Positions 1 to 7,552 of a stretch of DNA of 45,310 nt are shown here, piece after piece; within the stretch, counting starts at the first letter, position 1; every line of letters begins with the position of its first letter. The DNA lies in assembly GCA_023421505.1 (NCBI GenBank), contig JAEZTJ010000011.1:1-45310 (forward strand). The letters run 5' to 3'. The position numbers were made by a program, and so were the translations under genes. This DNA comes from Bacillota bacterium (GTDB lineage: Bacteria; Bacillota; Clostridia; Lachnospirales; Lachnospiraceae). The notes under the pieces are model-generated. The model saw only the letters and a program-made list of their open reading frames with translations, did no database searches and was not told the origin of the DNA.

Positions 1-168
1 CACTAGGTTGGCAAGGATCTACTGCCATGGAAGCTGAACCTGCTTAGTTTATAAAACACTAAAAAATGATATAGGGATAGTCTGCCCTTTTTGGCTACCC
101 GAAAGGTTTTGTTTCATAGTAATCCTATAGATGAAAATAGATAAAAATGCTTACAGGAGGCTGCTTTG
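1..168. other. Window edge downstream of ybaK, no gene seen
   Basis: No convincing open frame lies here. On the minus strand, downstream of ybaK, a short stem GGGTAG/CTATCC (with one G-U pair, around 75-102) precedes an AT-rich stretch and could be a weak terminator or part of a leader. In many Firmicutes the TIGR03960-DUF2344-RNase G cluster is followed by rplU (ribosomal protein L21) with an RNA leader. It is therefore an inference, from synteny only, that such a leader lies at this edge. Confidence 0.2.
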
Positions 169-645
169 CTACTGCGCAATGTCGCATAGGGTAGCACCGA
201 TATAATCTGCCAGCTTCTCACTTGATAACCGCAGTTGGCAGCCTCTGATTCCTGCACTGACACAAATCTCATCATACAAAATTGCAGTTTCATCAATATA
301 GGTCGGAAACTTCTTCTTCATCCCGATTGGTGAACAGCCGCCGCGGATATAACCTGTTGTATTAAGTAAATCCTTAACATGCAGTAGCTCGACCTTCTTA
401 TCTCCGAGGATGGCAGCAGCTTTTTTTAGATTCAACTCAAGATTTACCGGTATGCAAAATACAGCTATTCCTTTCTTCTCCCCCTTTGCTACCAGTGTCT
501 TGAACACCTGCTCTGGGGGCATATTCACTTGTTCTGCTACATGCTCTCCGCTAAGATTATTCTCATCCACTTCATATTCGAGTGCCTCATAGGAGATATC
601 TGCCTGCTCTAATAACCGCATTACATTCGTTTTGACCATCACCAT
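169..645 (-). CDS. ybaK: YbaK/EbsC-family aminoacyl-tRNA deacylase (Cys-tRNA(Pro) type)
   Basis: A 158-residue protein of normal length for the YbaK family. These enzymes hydrolyse Cys-tRNA(Pro) mischarged by prolyl-tRNA synthetase and act in trans in the cytoplasm. The family signature is clear at about residues 97-119 (GYIRGGCSPIGMKKKFPTYI), with the catalytic-region lysine in the segment FKTLVAKG near residue 49. The start is supported by AAGGAAG five bases upstream. That SD overlaps the end of the RNase G gene, only 10 bases away, so translation is probably coupled. It is the last gene of the minus-strand cluster in the window. Family assignment is firm; the exact substrate is inferred from the family. 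Confidence 0.88.
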   Translation of the reverse strand: MVMVKTNVMRLLEQADISYEALEYEVDENNLSGEHVAEQVNMPPEQVFKTLVAKGEKKGIAVFCIPVNLELNLKKAAAILGDKKVELLHVKDLLNTTGYIRGGCSPIGMKKKFPTYIDETAILYDEICVSAGIRGCQLRLSSEKLADYIGATLCDIAQ

Positions 646-655
646 ACCAGCTTCC

Positions 656-1888
656 TTAGCTTTTATTCGTCATCTGTACATCCTGTAATTGTTCATGTAA
701 CGGCTTTCTGACCTTTTTTCTGGTTACTTCAACTAGTCCCAAAGCCGTCATATCTACAAGTGTTGTTTTGATCGGATCCTTTTTCAAATACTCTTCCAGT
801 TCATTCATTAAGAGCTCATTATCCTTTTGCAGCTCCATATCAATAAAATCAATTATGATTATTCCAGAGAGATTACGTAATCTGATCTGTCTTGCAATTT
901 CCTTTGCAGCTTCCCGGTTTACCTTAAGGAAGGTTTCTTGTACCTTCTTTTTTCCGGCTACAGCCTTGCCAGTATTTACATCGATAACGGTTAGTGCTTC
1001 GGTTGGCTGAATTACCAGGCTTCCTCCGGATTTGAGCCATACCATAGGACGAACCGCATCACTTAATTTATCGATAATTCCATATAAGCTTGTAAGTTTT
1101 ATAGAAGCTTCCTCATAAAATCGCAGCTTCTCCAAATCCTCAGGCTGGTACATCTGCAAATATTCCTTGATATTATCATAAAGCTCAGAATCATCTGTTA
1201 CAAATTCCTCAACATTATCAGCATAACCATCTCTTATATCGCAGATATAATTCGGAGGTGTTTTATAAATAAGAGAAAAGCGGCTTTTATGAATTCCATA
1301 TTTTCTTATGTTTTCATAAGCCTCAATGAGTTTTTGAATCTCACTTTCTATCTTCTCTACTGCAACAAAAGCAGCGTTGGTTCTGATAATAAAGCCATAA
1401 TCCTTCTGTTCATATTTTTTGGCAATACTTTTCAGACGACTTCGTTCCTTCTCCTCAGTAATCTTTGAAGAGACGCCGTAGGTTAATTTTCCATAGGTTA
1501 AAGCGGCATATTTACCTGTAAAATTGATATTTGAACTGACTACAGGAGCCTTGGTCTTAACATCCTCCTTGCTTACCTGTACCAGAAGCTCATCTCCTAT
1601 TTTTAGCTTCACTTCCCTTAGTTTTCGGTCATCAGGATTAAAACTGGAACCGGCCAGGATCGGATACTTATTTTCCTCAAGAGAATAGTAGCACATTTTT
1701 CCATCAGTTATTTCTACAAAGGCAGCATTGATATTTTTTACAATGTTTTTAACCTTACCAAGATAGATATTTCCCAGTATTGCTTCCTGCTTCGAGGAAT
1801 TTAGGGACACCTGTACCATATCCTTCCCCTCAAAGAATGCTGAAATTATTTTGTTCTCCTGTCTTGCAATAATCAGTTTATTATCCAT
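656..1888 (-). CDS. rng: Ribonuclease E/G family endoribonuclease, short form
   Basis: A 410-residue RNase E/G protein that cleaves single-stranded RNA in mRNA decay or rRNA maturation. An S1-like RNA-binding region lies at about residues 37-120, followed by the RNase H-like and DNase I-like catalytic parts. Both metal-binding aspartate motifs are visible: LTVIDVNTGK near 300 and GIIIIDFIDME near 345. The protein ends soon after the catalytic core (GLVEVTRKKVRKPL) and shows no CPxCxG zinc-link and no small dimerisation domain. It is thus shorter than E. coli RNase G (489 residues). The start has GGAGG seven bases upstream. It is the third gene of the TIGR03960-DUF2344-rng-ybaK cluster. Confidence 0.88.
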   Translation of the reverse strand: MDNKLIIARQENKIISAFFEGKDMVQVSLNSSKQEAILGNIYLGKVKNIVKNINAAFVEITDGKMCYYSLEENKYPILAGSSFNPDDRKLREVKLKIGDELLVQVSKEDVKTKAPVVSSNINFTGKYAALTYGKLTYGVSSKITEEKERSRLKSIAKKYEQKDYGFIIRTNAAFVAVEKIESEIQKLIEAYENIRKYGIHKSRFSLIYKTPPNYICDIRDGYADNVEEFVTDDSELYDNIKEYLQMYQPEDLEKLRFYEEASIKLTSLYGIIDKLSDAVRPMVWLKSGGSLVIQPTEALTVIDVNTGKAVAGKKKVQETFLKVNREAAKEIARQIRLRNLSGIIIIDFIDMELQKDNELLMNELEEYLKKDPIKTTLVDMTALGLVEVTRKKVRKPLHEQLQDVQMTNKS

Positions 1889-2013
1889 TCCTGTTCCTCC
1901 GATATAGCATATTACTTACCGTGTTCTTTTCGTTTGTATAAAATTATATCCAGTAAAAATCCAATCTCGTGTTTTAACCGTAACATGTATAGTTTTTTGC
2001 CGCCTAAAGCTTA

Positions 2014-2853
2014 TTATCTATCTAATCTATCTAATGATGTCAGAGCTCCACTCTCTGGATCTCTTGTATAAACCTCAAGCCGATGCACCTGCCAGGCAAA
2101 TTTTTCAAAGGGTAGCTTAAGATAATCATAAAAAGCTTCCATAACAAGCTCCGGCTTTAAATTAGAAGTGCTTCCTGTGTCTAATTGAAGATAGAGCTTT
2201 ATACCATTTTCATATTCGTCTGCAACACTTACAGGCTTCTCTTTCTTGTATTGTAAAGTGGTGTCCAAAGAATTATCTTCTGAAGCTGATACTAAATTGC
2301 TAAGTTTTTTTACGTATTCTTCCTCTGTAAAGGCAGTTAAAGTTATCATTGGCTTGATATCTACCGCTTTCTCACTGGTCTTTGTCTTCTTATCTATAAT
2401 AATCTCTGTCTGAGAAAGAAATTCTTCAAAGTATAACTTAAATTTCTCTGGTGATGCTATATTTCCCAGAGAATAGCCATCCTTTAAGGATACCAGATAA
2501 TCTGCCGATGCGACTAAAGACATGGCAGTTACAACCTTTTGATGTTCAATCTGATCAAGCAGAGGATGGAAATCGATGATACGAAAGCCTTCCGTAATCA
2601 CTTCATTCATTCGGTTTATCATCACTTCGGGGGTATCACTTGATAATAGCGATACGTCTACATATTCCCCATCACTCGTTAAGCCAACGCCAAGAGGTGC
2701 TGCAAAGGACATAATCTGATGCGGGCTAAAGCCCTTGGTATACTCGTTATCAATGCCTGCCCTGCGAAATAGCTTCTGAAAATAACGCATCACATCAAGG
2801 TGGCCGATGAATTTCATCGAACCGTATTTTTGAAATTTAATTCGTACTTTCAT
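2014..2853 (-). CDS. DUF2344 (TIGR03936) radical-SAM-linked protein
   Basis: A 279-residue protein with the N-terminus typical of DUF2344 (KVRIKFQKYGSMKFIGHLD, then FSPHQIMSFAAPLGVGLTSDGEY). Members are nearly always encoded directly after a TIGR03960 radical SAM protein, and in some bacteria the two are fused. The biochemical role is not established; a tRNA or ribosome modification role is often suspected. Here the gene overlaps the radical SAM gene by 17 bases, and a GAGGAGG SD within that gene's end drives its translation, so the two products are probably made together. A 125-base gap separates it from rng. Confidence 0.87.
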   Translation of the reverse strand: MKVRIKFQKYGSMKFIGHLDVMRYFQKLFRRAGIDNEYTKGFSPHQIMSFAAPLGVGLTSDGEYVDVSLLSSDTPEVMINRMNEVITEGFRIIDFHPLLDQIEHQKVVTAMSLVASADYLVSLKDGYSLGNIASPEKFKLYFEEFLSQTEIIIDKKTKTSEKAVDIKPMITLTAFTEEEYVKKLSNLVSASEDNSLDTTLQYKKEKPVSVADEYENGIKLYLQLDTGSTSNLKPELVMEAFYDYLKLPFEKFAWQVHRLEVYTRDPESGALTSLDRLDR

Positions 2854-4741
2854 CCTTAACCTCCTCTTTCGTCTGGTTATAGTCTAAAGCAGGACAGTTC
2901 CCCTCACCAAACACCTTAGCACCGCAGTTATAGCAGGTCTGCCTGCAGTTCGGGGTAACTGTCTCCGCTTTTGCTCTATGATATTCCTTTAACAGGAAAT
3001 CCTTAGTTACACCGACGTCAATAAAATCCCAGGGGAACAGCTCGTCCTCTTTGCGCTCTCTATTATTGTAGAACGAGATATCCATGCCATTCTCTTCAAA
3101 AGCTTTCACCCATTTATCATAATGAAAATGCTCACTCCAGGAATCATATAGACAGCCTGCCTGATAAGCGTCATAAATCACCTTGCTAACTCTTCGGTCA
3201 CCTCTTGCAAGTACACCCTCTAATTCTGTAAGCTCCGCCTCATGCCAGTTGTATTTAATACTTTTACGGTTGAGCTGATCATTCATCTTCCCTCTTAAGA
3301 ATTTTGCTTTTGCGATAAATTCCTCACCGGTATCCATTCTTGACCATTGAAAAGGGGTAAAGGGCTTGGGAACAAAGAAGGAGGTACTTGATACGATACT
3401 TACCTTGCCGTTACGCTGCTCCTTGGGGATAGTATAATATTCCCGCGCAATTCGGTCTGACAGTACTGCAATTCCTTCTATATCTTCTTCGGTCTCCGTT
3501 GGAAGTCCCAGCATAAAATATAGCTTCACGCGGTTCCAGCCACTTTTAAAGGCCTTCATTGCACCGCTTAAAATGATTTCTTCGGTAAGCCCTTTATTAA
3601 TAACATCCCGTAGTCTTTGTGTTCCGGCCTCCGGTGCGAAGGTGAGACTGCTCTTTCTCACATCCTGAACCTTACTCATAACATCAAGTGAAAAGGCATC
3701 TATACGAAGGGAAGGCAGAGAGATATTTACTCCCTTTGAACCAAATTCCTCGATCAGATAGTAGACCAGCTCCTGCAGCATGGAATAATCACTCGAACTT
3801 AAAGAGCTTAAGGATATTTCCTCATGGCCGGTTGATTTTAGCATTTCATAAGCATATTTTTTCAGATAATCAAGACTTCGTTCTCTGGTTGGACGGTAAA
3901 TCATACCGGCCTGACAGAAACGGCAGCCTCTGATACAGCCTCTTTGTATTTCAAGCACCACTCTGTCCTGTGTTACTTTAATAAATGGAACTACCGGCTT
4001 GGAAGGATAATAAGCTTCGCTTAAATTCATCTCCACCTGCTTTTTTACCTTTACCGGCGCGTTTGGATTATTTGGGGTAAAGCAAGCAAGCGTACCGTCT
4101 TCTTTATAGTTCACATCATAAAAAGCAGGCACATACATACCTTCTATCTGTGCCACCATTTCTAAATATTCTTTACGGGACTTACCGGATTTTTTGCAGA
4201 TCTGATATGCATCTAATAATTGATCATAGGCGGTTTCCCCTTCTCCAATATAGAAGAAATCAAAAAATTCTGCGATTGGTTCTGGATTATAACTGCAAGG
4301 ACCACCACCGATTACAATTGGGTGCTCCTCAGTTCTATCCTTTGCATAGATGGGTATTTGGGATAACTCTAAAATCTGTAGGATGTTGGTATAACACATC
4401 TCATACTGTAAGGTAATTCCCAAAAAATCAAAATTCTTAACCGGGTCCTGACTCTCTAAGGCGAAGAGAGGTATCTTCTTCTCTCTCATCAGCTTGTCCA
4501 AATCCACCCAGGGAGAATATACCCTTTCACAATAGGTGTCTTCCCGGCGGTTCAATATATCATATAAAATCTGTATTCCCAGATGCGACATACCAATCTC
4601 ATATACATCAGGAAAACACATACAAAAGCGTATCTCTGCCTTGGTTTTATCCTTAACCTGCATATTGACCTCACCGCCGATGTATCTTGCAGGCTTTTCT
4701 ACGGTTAATAATATTTCATCCGAAAGTGCTAATTTTCTCAT
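2837..4741 (-). CDS. TIGR03960 family B12-binding-like/radical SAM protein
   Basis: A radical SAM protein of 634 residues when started at the ATG at 4741. That start is preceded by GGAGGAAGA; the frame is open 11 codons further upstream (to 4774), but that start has no SD. An N-terminal B12-binding-like region covers roughly residues 40-190 (IRFCMCFPDVYEIGMSHLG, then IVIGGGPCSYNPEP). The Fe-S motif CIRGCRFC lies at about residues 269-276. The C-terminus is cysteine-rich (TPNCRQTCYNCGAKVFGEGNCP) and may hold a second metal site. TIGR03960 proteins resemble MiaB/ElbB-type enzymes, but the substrate is unknown. The gene overlaps the DUF2344 gene. Confidence 0.88.
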   Translation of the reverse strand: MRKLALSDEILLTVEKPARYIGGEVNMQVKDKTKAEIRFCMCFPDVYEIGMSHLGIQILYDILNRREDTYCERVYSPWVDLDKLMREKKIPLFALESQDPVKNFDFLGITLQYEMCYTNILQILELSQIPIYAKDRTEEHPIVIGGGPCSYNPEPIAEFFDFFYIGEGETAYDQLLDAYQICKKSGKSRKEYLEMVAQIEGMYVPAFYDVNYKEDGTLACFTPNNPNAPVKVKKQVEMNLSEAYYPSKPVVPFIKVTQDRVVLEIQRGCIRGCRFCQAGMIYRPTRERSLDYLKKYAYEMLKSTGHEEISLSSLSSSDYSMLQELVYYLIEEFGSKGVNISLPSLRIDAFSLDVMSKVQDVRKSSLTFAPEAGTQRLRDVINKGLTEEIILSGAMKAFKSGWNRVKLYFMLGLPTETEEDIEGIAVLSDRIAREYYTIPKEQRNGKVSIVSSTSFFVPKPFTPFQWSRMDTGEEFIAKAKFLRGKMNDQLNRKSIKYNWHEAELTELEGVLARGDRRVSKVIYDAYQAGCLYDSWSEHFHYDKWVKAFEENGMDISFYNNRERKEDELFPWDFIDVGVTKDFLLKEYHRAKAETVTPNCRQTCYNCGAKVFGEGNCPALDYNQTKEEVKDESTN

Positions 4742-4918
4742 TCTTCCTCCATGATGCTTTTCAACAGCTTCCATTCGAGCGCAAAAGCGTTTGTTATCTG
4801 CGCTGCGAAACTATTCCAGCTTTTTTCTATTCGATATTATAACTGATATGAAATCAAATTACAACGAACAATAAAATATCCAATCGGTCAATGCATTACT
4901 GAAGTATTAGAAGGCTTA

Positions 4919-5563
4919 CTATTTCAGCCAGGTGACCAGAAAATTTTCAAGATTTTTTAAAGCATCGTTCCCTGTAACATATTCCTTAATCATATTATCG
5001 GTAAAATCTCCTATTTTAATATTAAATTTATCAAAAGCAAATATGCATAGAAATAATAAGATAGCACAGATGCTGCGGATTATCAAGGAACGATAGGCTG
5101 CTATCTCATGTTCCTTTGGTATCTCTTCCTTTAAATCCTCCTCTAGCTTATCTTCTTCACCCGAAGCATTAGGATACAGAGCTATTACATTTTCTTTCTT
5201 TGAACTGTATTTTTCAGCGTTATCATTATCTGCTTTCATATAATTTACTTCATAGGGTTTACTGTAAAGCTGCTGCGAGCTTAGCTGACGTAAACATGCT
5301 TCTCTGGCCTGGCGTATGTATTCTGCTCTTGTAAGACCGGGGGAGTTTGTTATGTAATCATAGGAAACCAAGGGATAATTAGAATCAACTGAAGCAACAT
5401 CTGTATAAGTACTTTCTATAGGTTTTTCATAGGAGGAATTGTTATCCACTGTAAATCTGCTACCTTCAACTGCTCTTCCGCTTATCAATAAGCTTTCATT
5501 AATATGATTCGTTAGGTTTTTCTCAATTTGTCTTACCATTGTATCTTCGCTTTTCGTATCCAT
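4919..5563 (-). CDS. Hypothetical protein with one C-terminal membrane segment
   Basis: A 214-residue protein I do not recognise. Residues 1-155 are hydrophilic and rich in Ser, Asn, Glu and Tyr, with an acidic stretch at about 136-152. One hydrophobic helix follows at about 158-178 (LIIRSICAILLFLCIFAF), then a 35-residue amphipathic tail. That suggests a tail-anchored-like protein with a short extracytoplasmic end. A strong GGAGG six bases before the ATG supports the start. In several clostridia the slot upstream of TIGR03960 holds spoIVFA/spoIVFB, and the single-helix layout is loosely SpoIVFA-like, but no peptidase-like domain is present and I do not claim homology. Confidence 0.7.
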   Translation of the reverse strand: MDTKSEDTMVRQIEKNLTNHINESLLISGRAVEGSRFTVDNNSSYEKPIESTYTDVASVDSNYPLVSYDYITNSPGLTRAEYIRQAREACLRQLSSQQLYSKPYEVNYMKADNDNAEKYSSKKENVIALYPNASGEEDKLEEDLKEEIPKEHEIAAYRSLIIRSICAILLFLCIFAFDKFNIKIGDFTDNMIKEYVTGNDALKNLENFLVTWLK

Positions 5564-5599
5564 CGGGTGCCTCCTTTCAGGAATATACAGAATCTAGAT

Positions 5600-5700
5600 A
5601 TCTGCGAAACTATATAGTTTTTCTAACTTTATACACAGTAGCTACTAACCTCCGCTTAAACACTCAATCTGCTTAACTTCCGCTCCGGAATAGTAATTAT
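5600..5700 (-). repeat. Repeat family A, copy 1 (divergent)
   Basis: Begins TGCGAAACTATATAGTTTTTCTAA and continues through TTATACACAG to a GCTTAAC..GCTCCGGAATAGTA segment. It matches one arm and the centre of the long family-A copy at 44955-45097 read in reverse complement. The outer inverted end is not clear, so the copy is degenerate or truncated. Confidence 0.6.
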
Positions 5701-5824
5701 TGGATATAAAAACTTGCAGTTGATGTGTCTCTCAATTGCCTATGCTACATTTGGATTAGCCTCGTACTCTCGATTCATTATATTGAGAAATCACCCAGCT
5801 TATACCTTAAATTGCACACATAAA

Positions 5825-5856
5825 AAAACACATTACATATTTTATGAATGTGTTTT
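5825..5856 (-). terminator. Rho-independent terminator after the 5932-6531 gene
   Basis: Perfect 10-bp stem AAAACACATT/AATGTGTTTT with a 12-base loop. On the minus strand the stem is followed by a run of Ts (GTGTTTTTTTATG), so it ends the transcript of the hypothetical gene just upstream on that strand. Confidence 0.75.
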
Positions 5857-5931
5857 CGTAGTATTTGCAATATTAAGTAATACTGATTAAAACTGTTATT
5901 GTTATACCATATACATAATATTAGACAGCTA

Positions 5932-6531
5932 TTAATATTGTACCAGTCCCTTTAAAGGGTTCATTTCCTTATCACTCTTATTCTGAACAAAATAAGGCCC
6001 GCATTGTATTTCATGGGTATGTATATAGGTCCATTGTAAGTTGGCATCCATTATATAGATATCCTGTTCCTTATCAAAATCGGAGGATTTTAGATTTTGA
6101 GCGTTATCAATATAATAAGCGTTATCATTATGCTGATAAAAAATATATACCTGCTTCTTGTTTTTCCTGTTAAAGGCTTGTCTGGCTTTGCTTTTGTCTA
6201 AAGCTTCTCGCTCTTTATAACTTAAGGCATGCCACAGATATTGATCAAAAAATATCTTTTTCTTCGTACTCTCAGTTAAGTCAGGAATAAATGAATTTAT
6301 CCAATTATTTTTTAATATATCAGCAGAATATTTGCTTTTTTCTAGTAAAATGCCCCTGTTTTTCATATTCTGCAGTCTGAGTGCGTCTTCATAATGAAAG
6401 ATAGCATCATGACAAGCATTGGATTTTTCAATGATATCCCTCAATTGACGCATTCGTCTCTGACTATCTTCGTTATCTTCTAATTCCCTTAGCCTAATAA
6501 ATTCTTTTCTTATCCATTTTTCAATATACAT
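5932..6531 (-). CDS. Hypothetical cytoplasmic protein, possibly DUF4275-like
   Basis: About 199 residues from the ATG at 6531, which has GGAGAAAAGAA just before it; an in-frame ATG at 6555 has no SD. There is no signal peptide or membrane helix. The N-terminal 60 residues are charged and helical (ELEDNEDSQRRMRQLRDIIEK). The middle part (WINSF..., FDQYLWHALSYKEREAL..ARQAFNRKNKKQVYIFYQH) resembles the Trp/Phe-rich pattern I associate with DUF4275, a family of unknown function; this match is from memory and weak. The gene stands alone with its own terminator. Confidence 0.6.
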   Translation of the reverse strand: MYIEKWIRKEFIRLRELEDNEDSQRRMRQLRDIIEKSNACHDAIFHYEDALRLQNMKNRGILLEKSKYSADILKNNWINSFIPDLTESTKKKIFFDQYLWHALSYKEREALDKSKARQAFNRKNKKQVYIFYQHNDNAYYIDNAQNLKSSDFDKEQDIYIMDANLQWTYIHTHEIQCGPYFVQNKSDKEMNPLKGLVQY

Positions 6532-6698
6532 TTCTTTTCTCCATTGAATTATCAAATATAGTTTTAGTATGCTGCCTCTATTTGCAAATGGAATAATCTT
6601 ACTTTATTCATTATGCTATCTTCACTATAACTTCATTATAAAGATACACCTGTTCAATTCTAATACAACAAAGTACTATTCATATGCAAATTATTTAA

Positions 6699-7400
6699 CT
6701 ATACCTCATCCACCATACGATAACCAACTCCTACCTCTGTAATAATATACTTTGGCTCTGCTGGATTCTTTTCAATCTTGCGGCGAATATTTGCCATATT
6801 TACACGCAAGGTCTGGTTTTCATTGATATACGGTCCCCAGATTTCTTTCATAAGAAAATCATGCGTTAATACCTTTCCTACATTTTGTGACAGCAACACG
6901 ATTATTTTATATTCAATCGGAGTCAGATGTACTTCTTTATCCTCCAATTTAACAATACGTTTTTCATAATCTATCAGAAGGCTGCCGATTAAAATTTTAT
7001 CAACCTCAGGATGATTATTTTCACTGACCTTTTGATTATGTCTTACTGCTGTCCTAATTCTAGCTAACAGCTCAGAGGTTCCAAATGGCTTAGTGATATA
7101 ATCATCCGCACCCAAATCAAGTGCTTCAACCTTCTCTCTTTCATGACCTCTTGCTGATACAACAACGACTGGTACACTGCTCCATTCTCTAATTTTCTTA
7201 AGTACCTCTATTCCGTCCATATCAGGAAGCCCTAAATCCAGTAAAATAAGATCAGGGTTATGGGAAGAGGTTAAAAAGAGAGCATCCTTCCCGGTTACTG
7301 CTTTAAGTACATGATAATTATTGTGTGTAAGGATTGTAGAAATAAAATTGCTGATAGTCATTTCATCCTCAATTAAGAGAATTAATAATTTACTATTCAT
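6699..7400 (-). CDS. kdpE: OmpR/PhoB-type response regulator, KdpE-like
   Basis: 233 residues: a receiver domain at 1-120 with acidic pocket E11/D12, phospho-acceptor D55 (LILLDLGLPD) and K104 (ITKPFG), then an OmpR-type winged helix ending NIRRKIEKNPAEPKYIITEVGVGYRM. It follows the KdpD sensor gene in the same direction, so KdpE identity is likely. KdpE normally activates kdpFABC under potassium limitation, but no kdp transporter gene is in the window. GAGGT eight bases upstream supports the start. The 152-base gap to kdpD is unusually wide for this pair and contains a family-A palindromic repeat. Confidence 0.85.
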   Translation of the reverse strand: MNSKLLILLIEDEMTISNFISTILTHNNYHVLKAVTGKDALFLTSSHNPDLILLDLGLPDMDGIEVLKKIREWSSVPVVVVSARGHEREKVEALDLGADDYITKPFGTSELLARIRTAVRHNQKVSENNHPEVDKILIGSLLIDYEKRIVKLEDKEVHLTPIEYKIIVLLSQNVGKVLTHDFLMKEIWGPYINENQTLRVNMANIRRKIEKNPAEPKYIITEVGVGYRMVDEV

Positions 7401-7445
7401 AAGAATACCTCATTTCGGTAAAATAAAATTCAATAAACACATTGG

Positions 7446-7511
7446 TAATTGCGAAACTCATTAACTGTAGGTATTGTATACAATTAATAAAACAATATTG
7501 TTTCGTAATTA
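7446..7511 (-). repeat. Repeat family A, copy 2 (66 bp, between kdpD and kdpE)
   Basis: Ends TAATTGCGAAAC and GTTTCGTAATTA form 12-base inverted termini with one mismatch; the centre holds TTGTATACAA. The length, 66 bp, equals copy 4 at 26308-26373. It lies wholly inside the kdpD-kdpE intercistronic gap and would fold into a long hairpin in the shared mRNA. Confidence 0.8.
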
Positions 7512-7552
7512 TCAAAATAAAAATAATCAAGAAGGTATTGTATCTCTTTAAG

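Larger units (their letters stand above)
5564..5931. other. Intergenic region with a repeat copy and a terminator
   Basis: About 370 bases without a gene. It contains a divergent copy of palindromic repeat family A at about 5600-5700 and a minus-strand terminator at 5825-5856. Nothing else was recognised. Confidence 0.6.
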
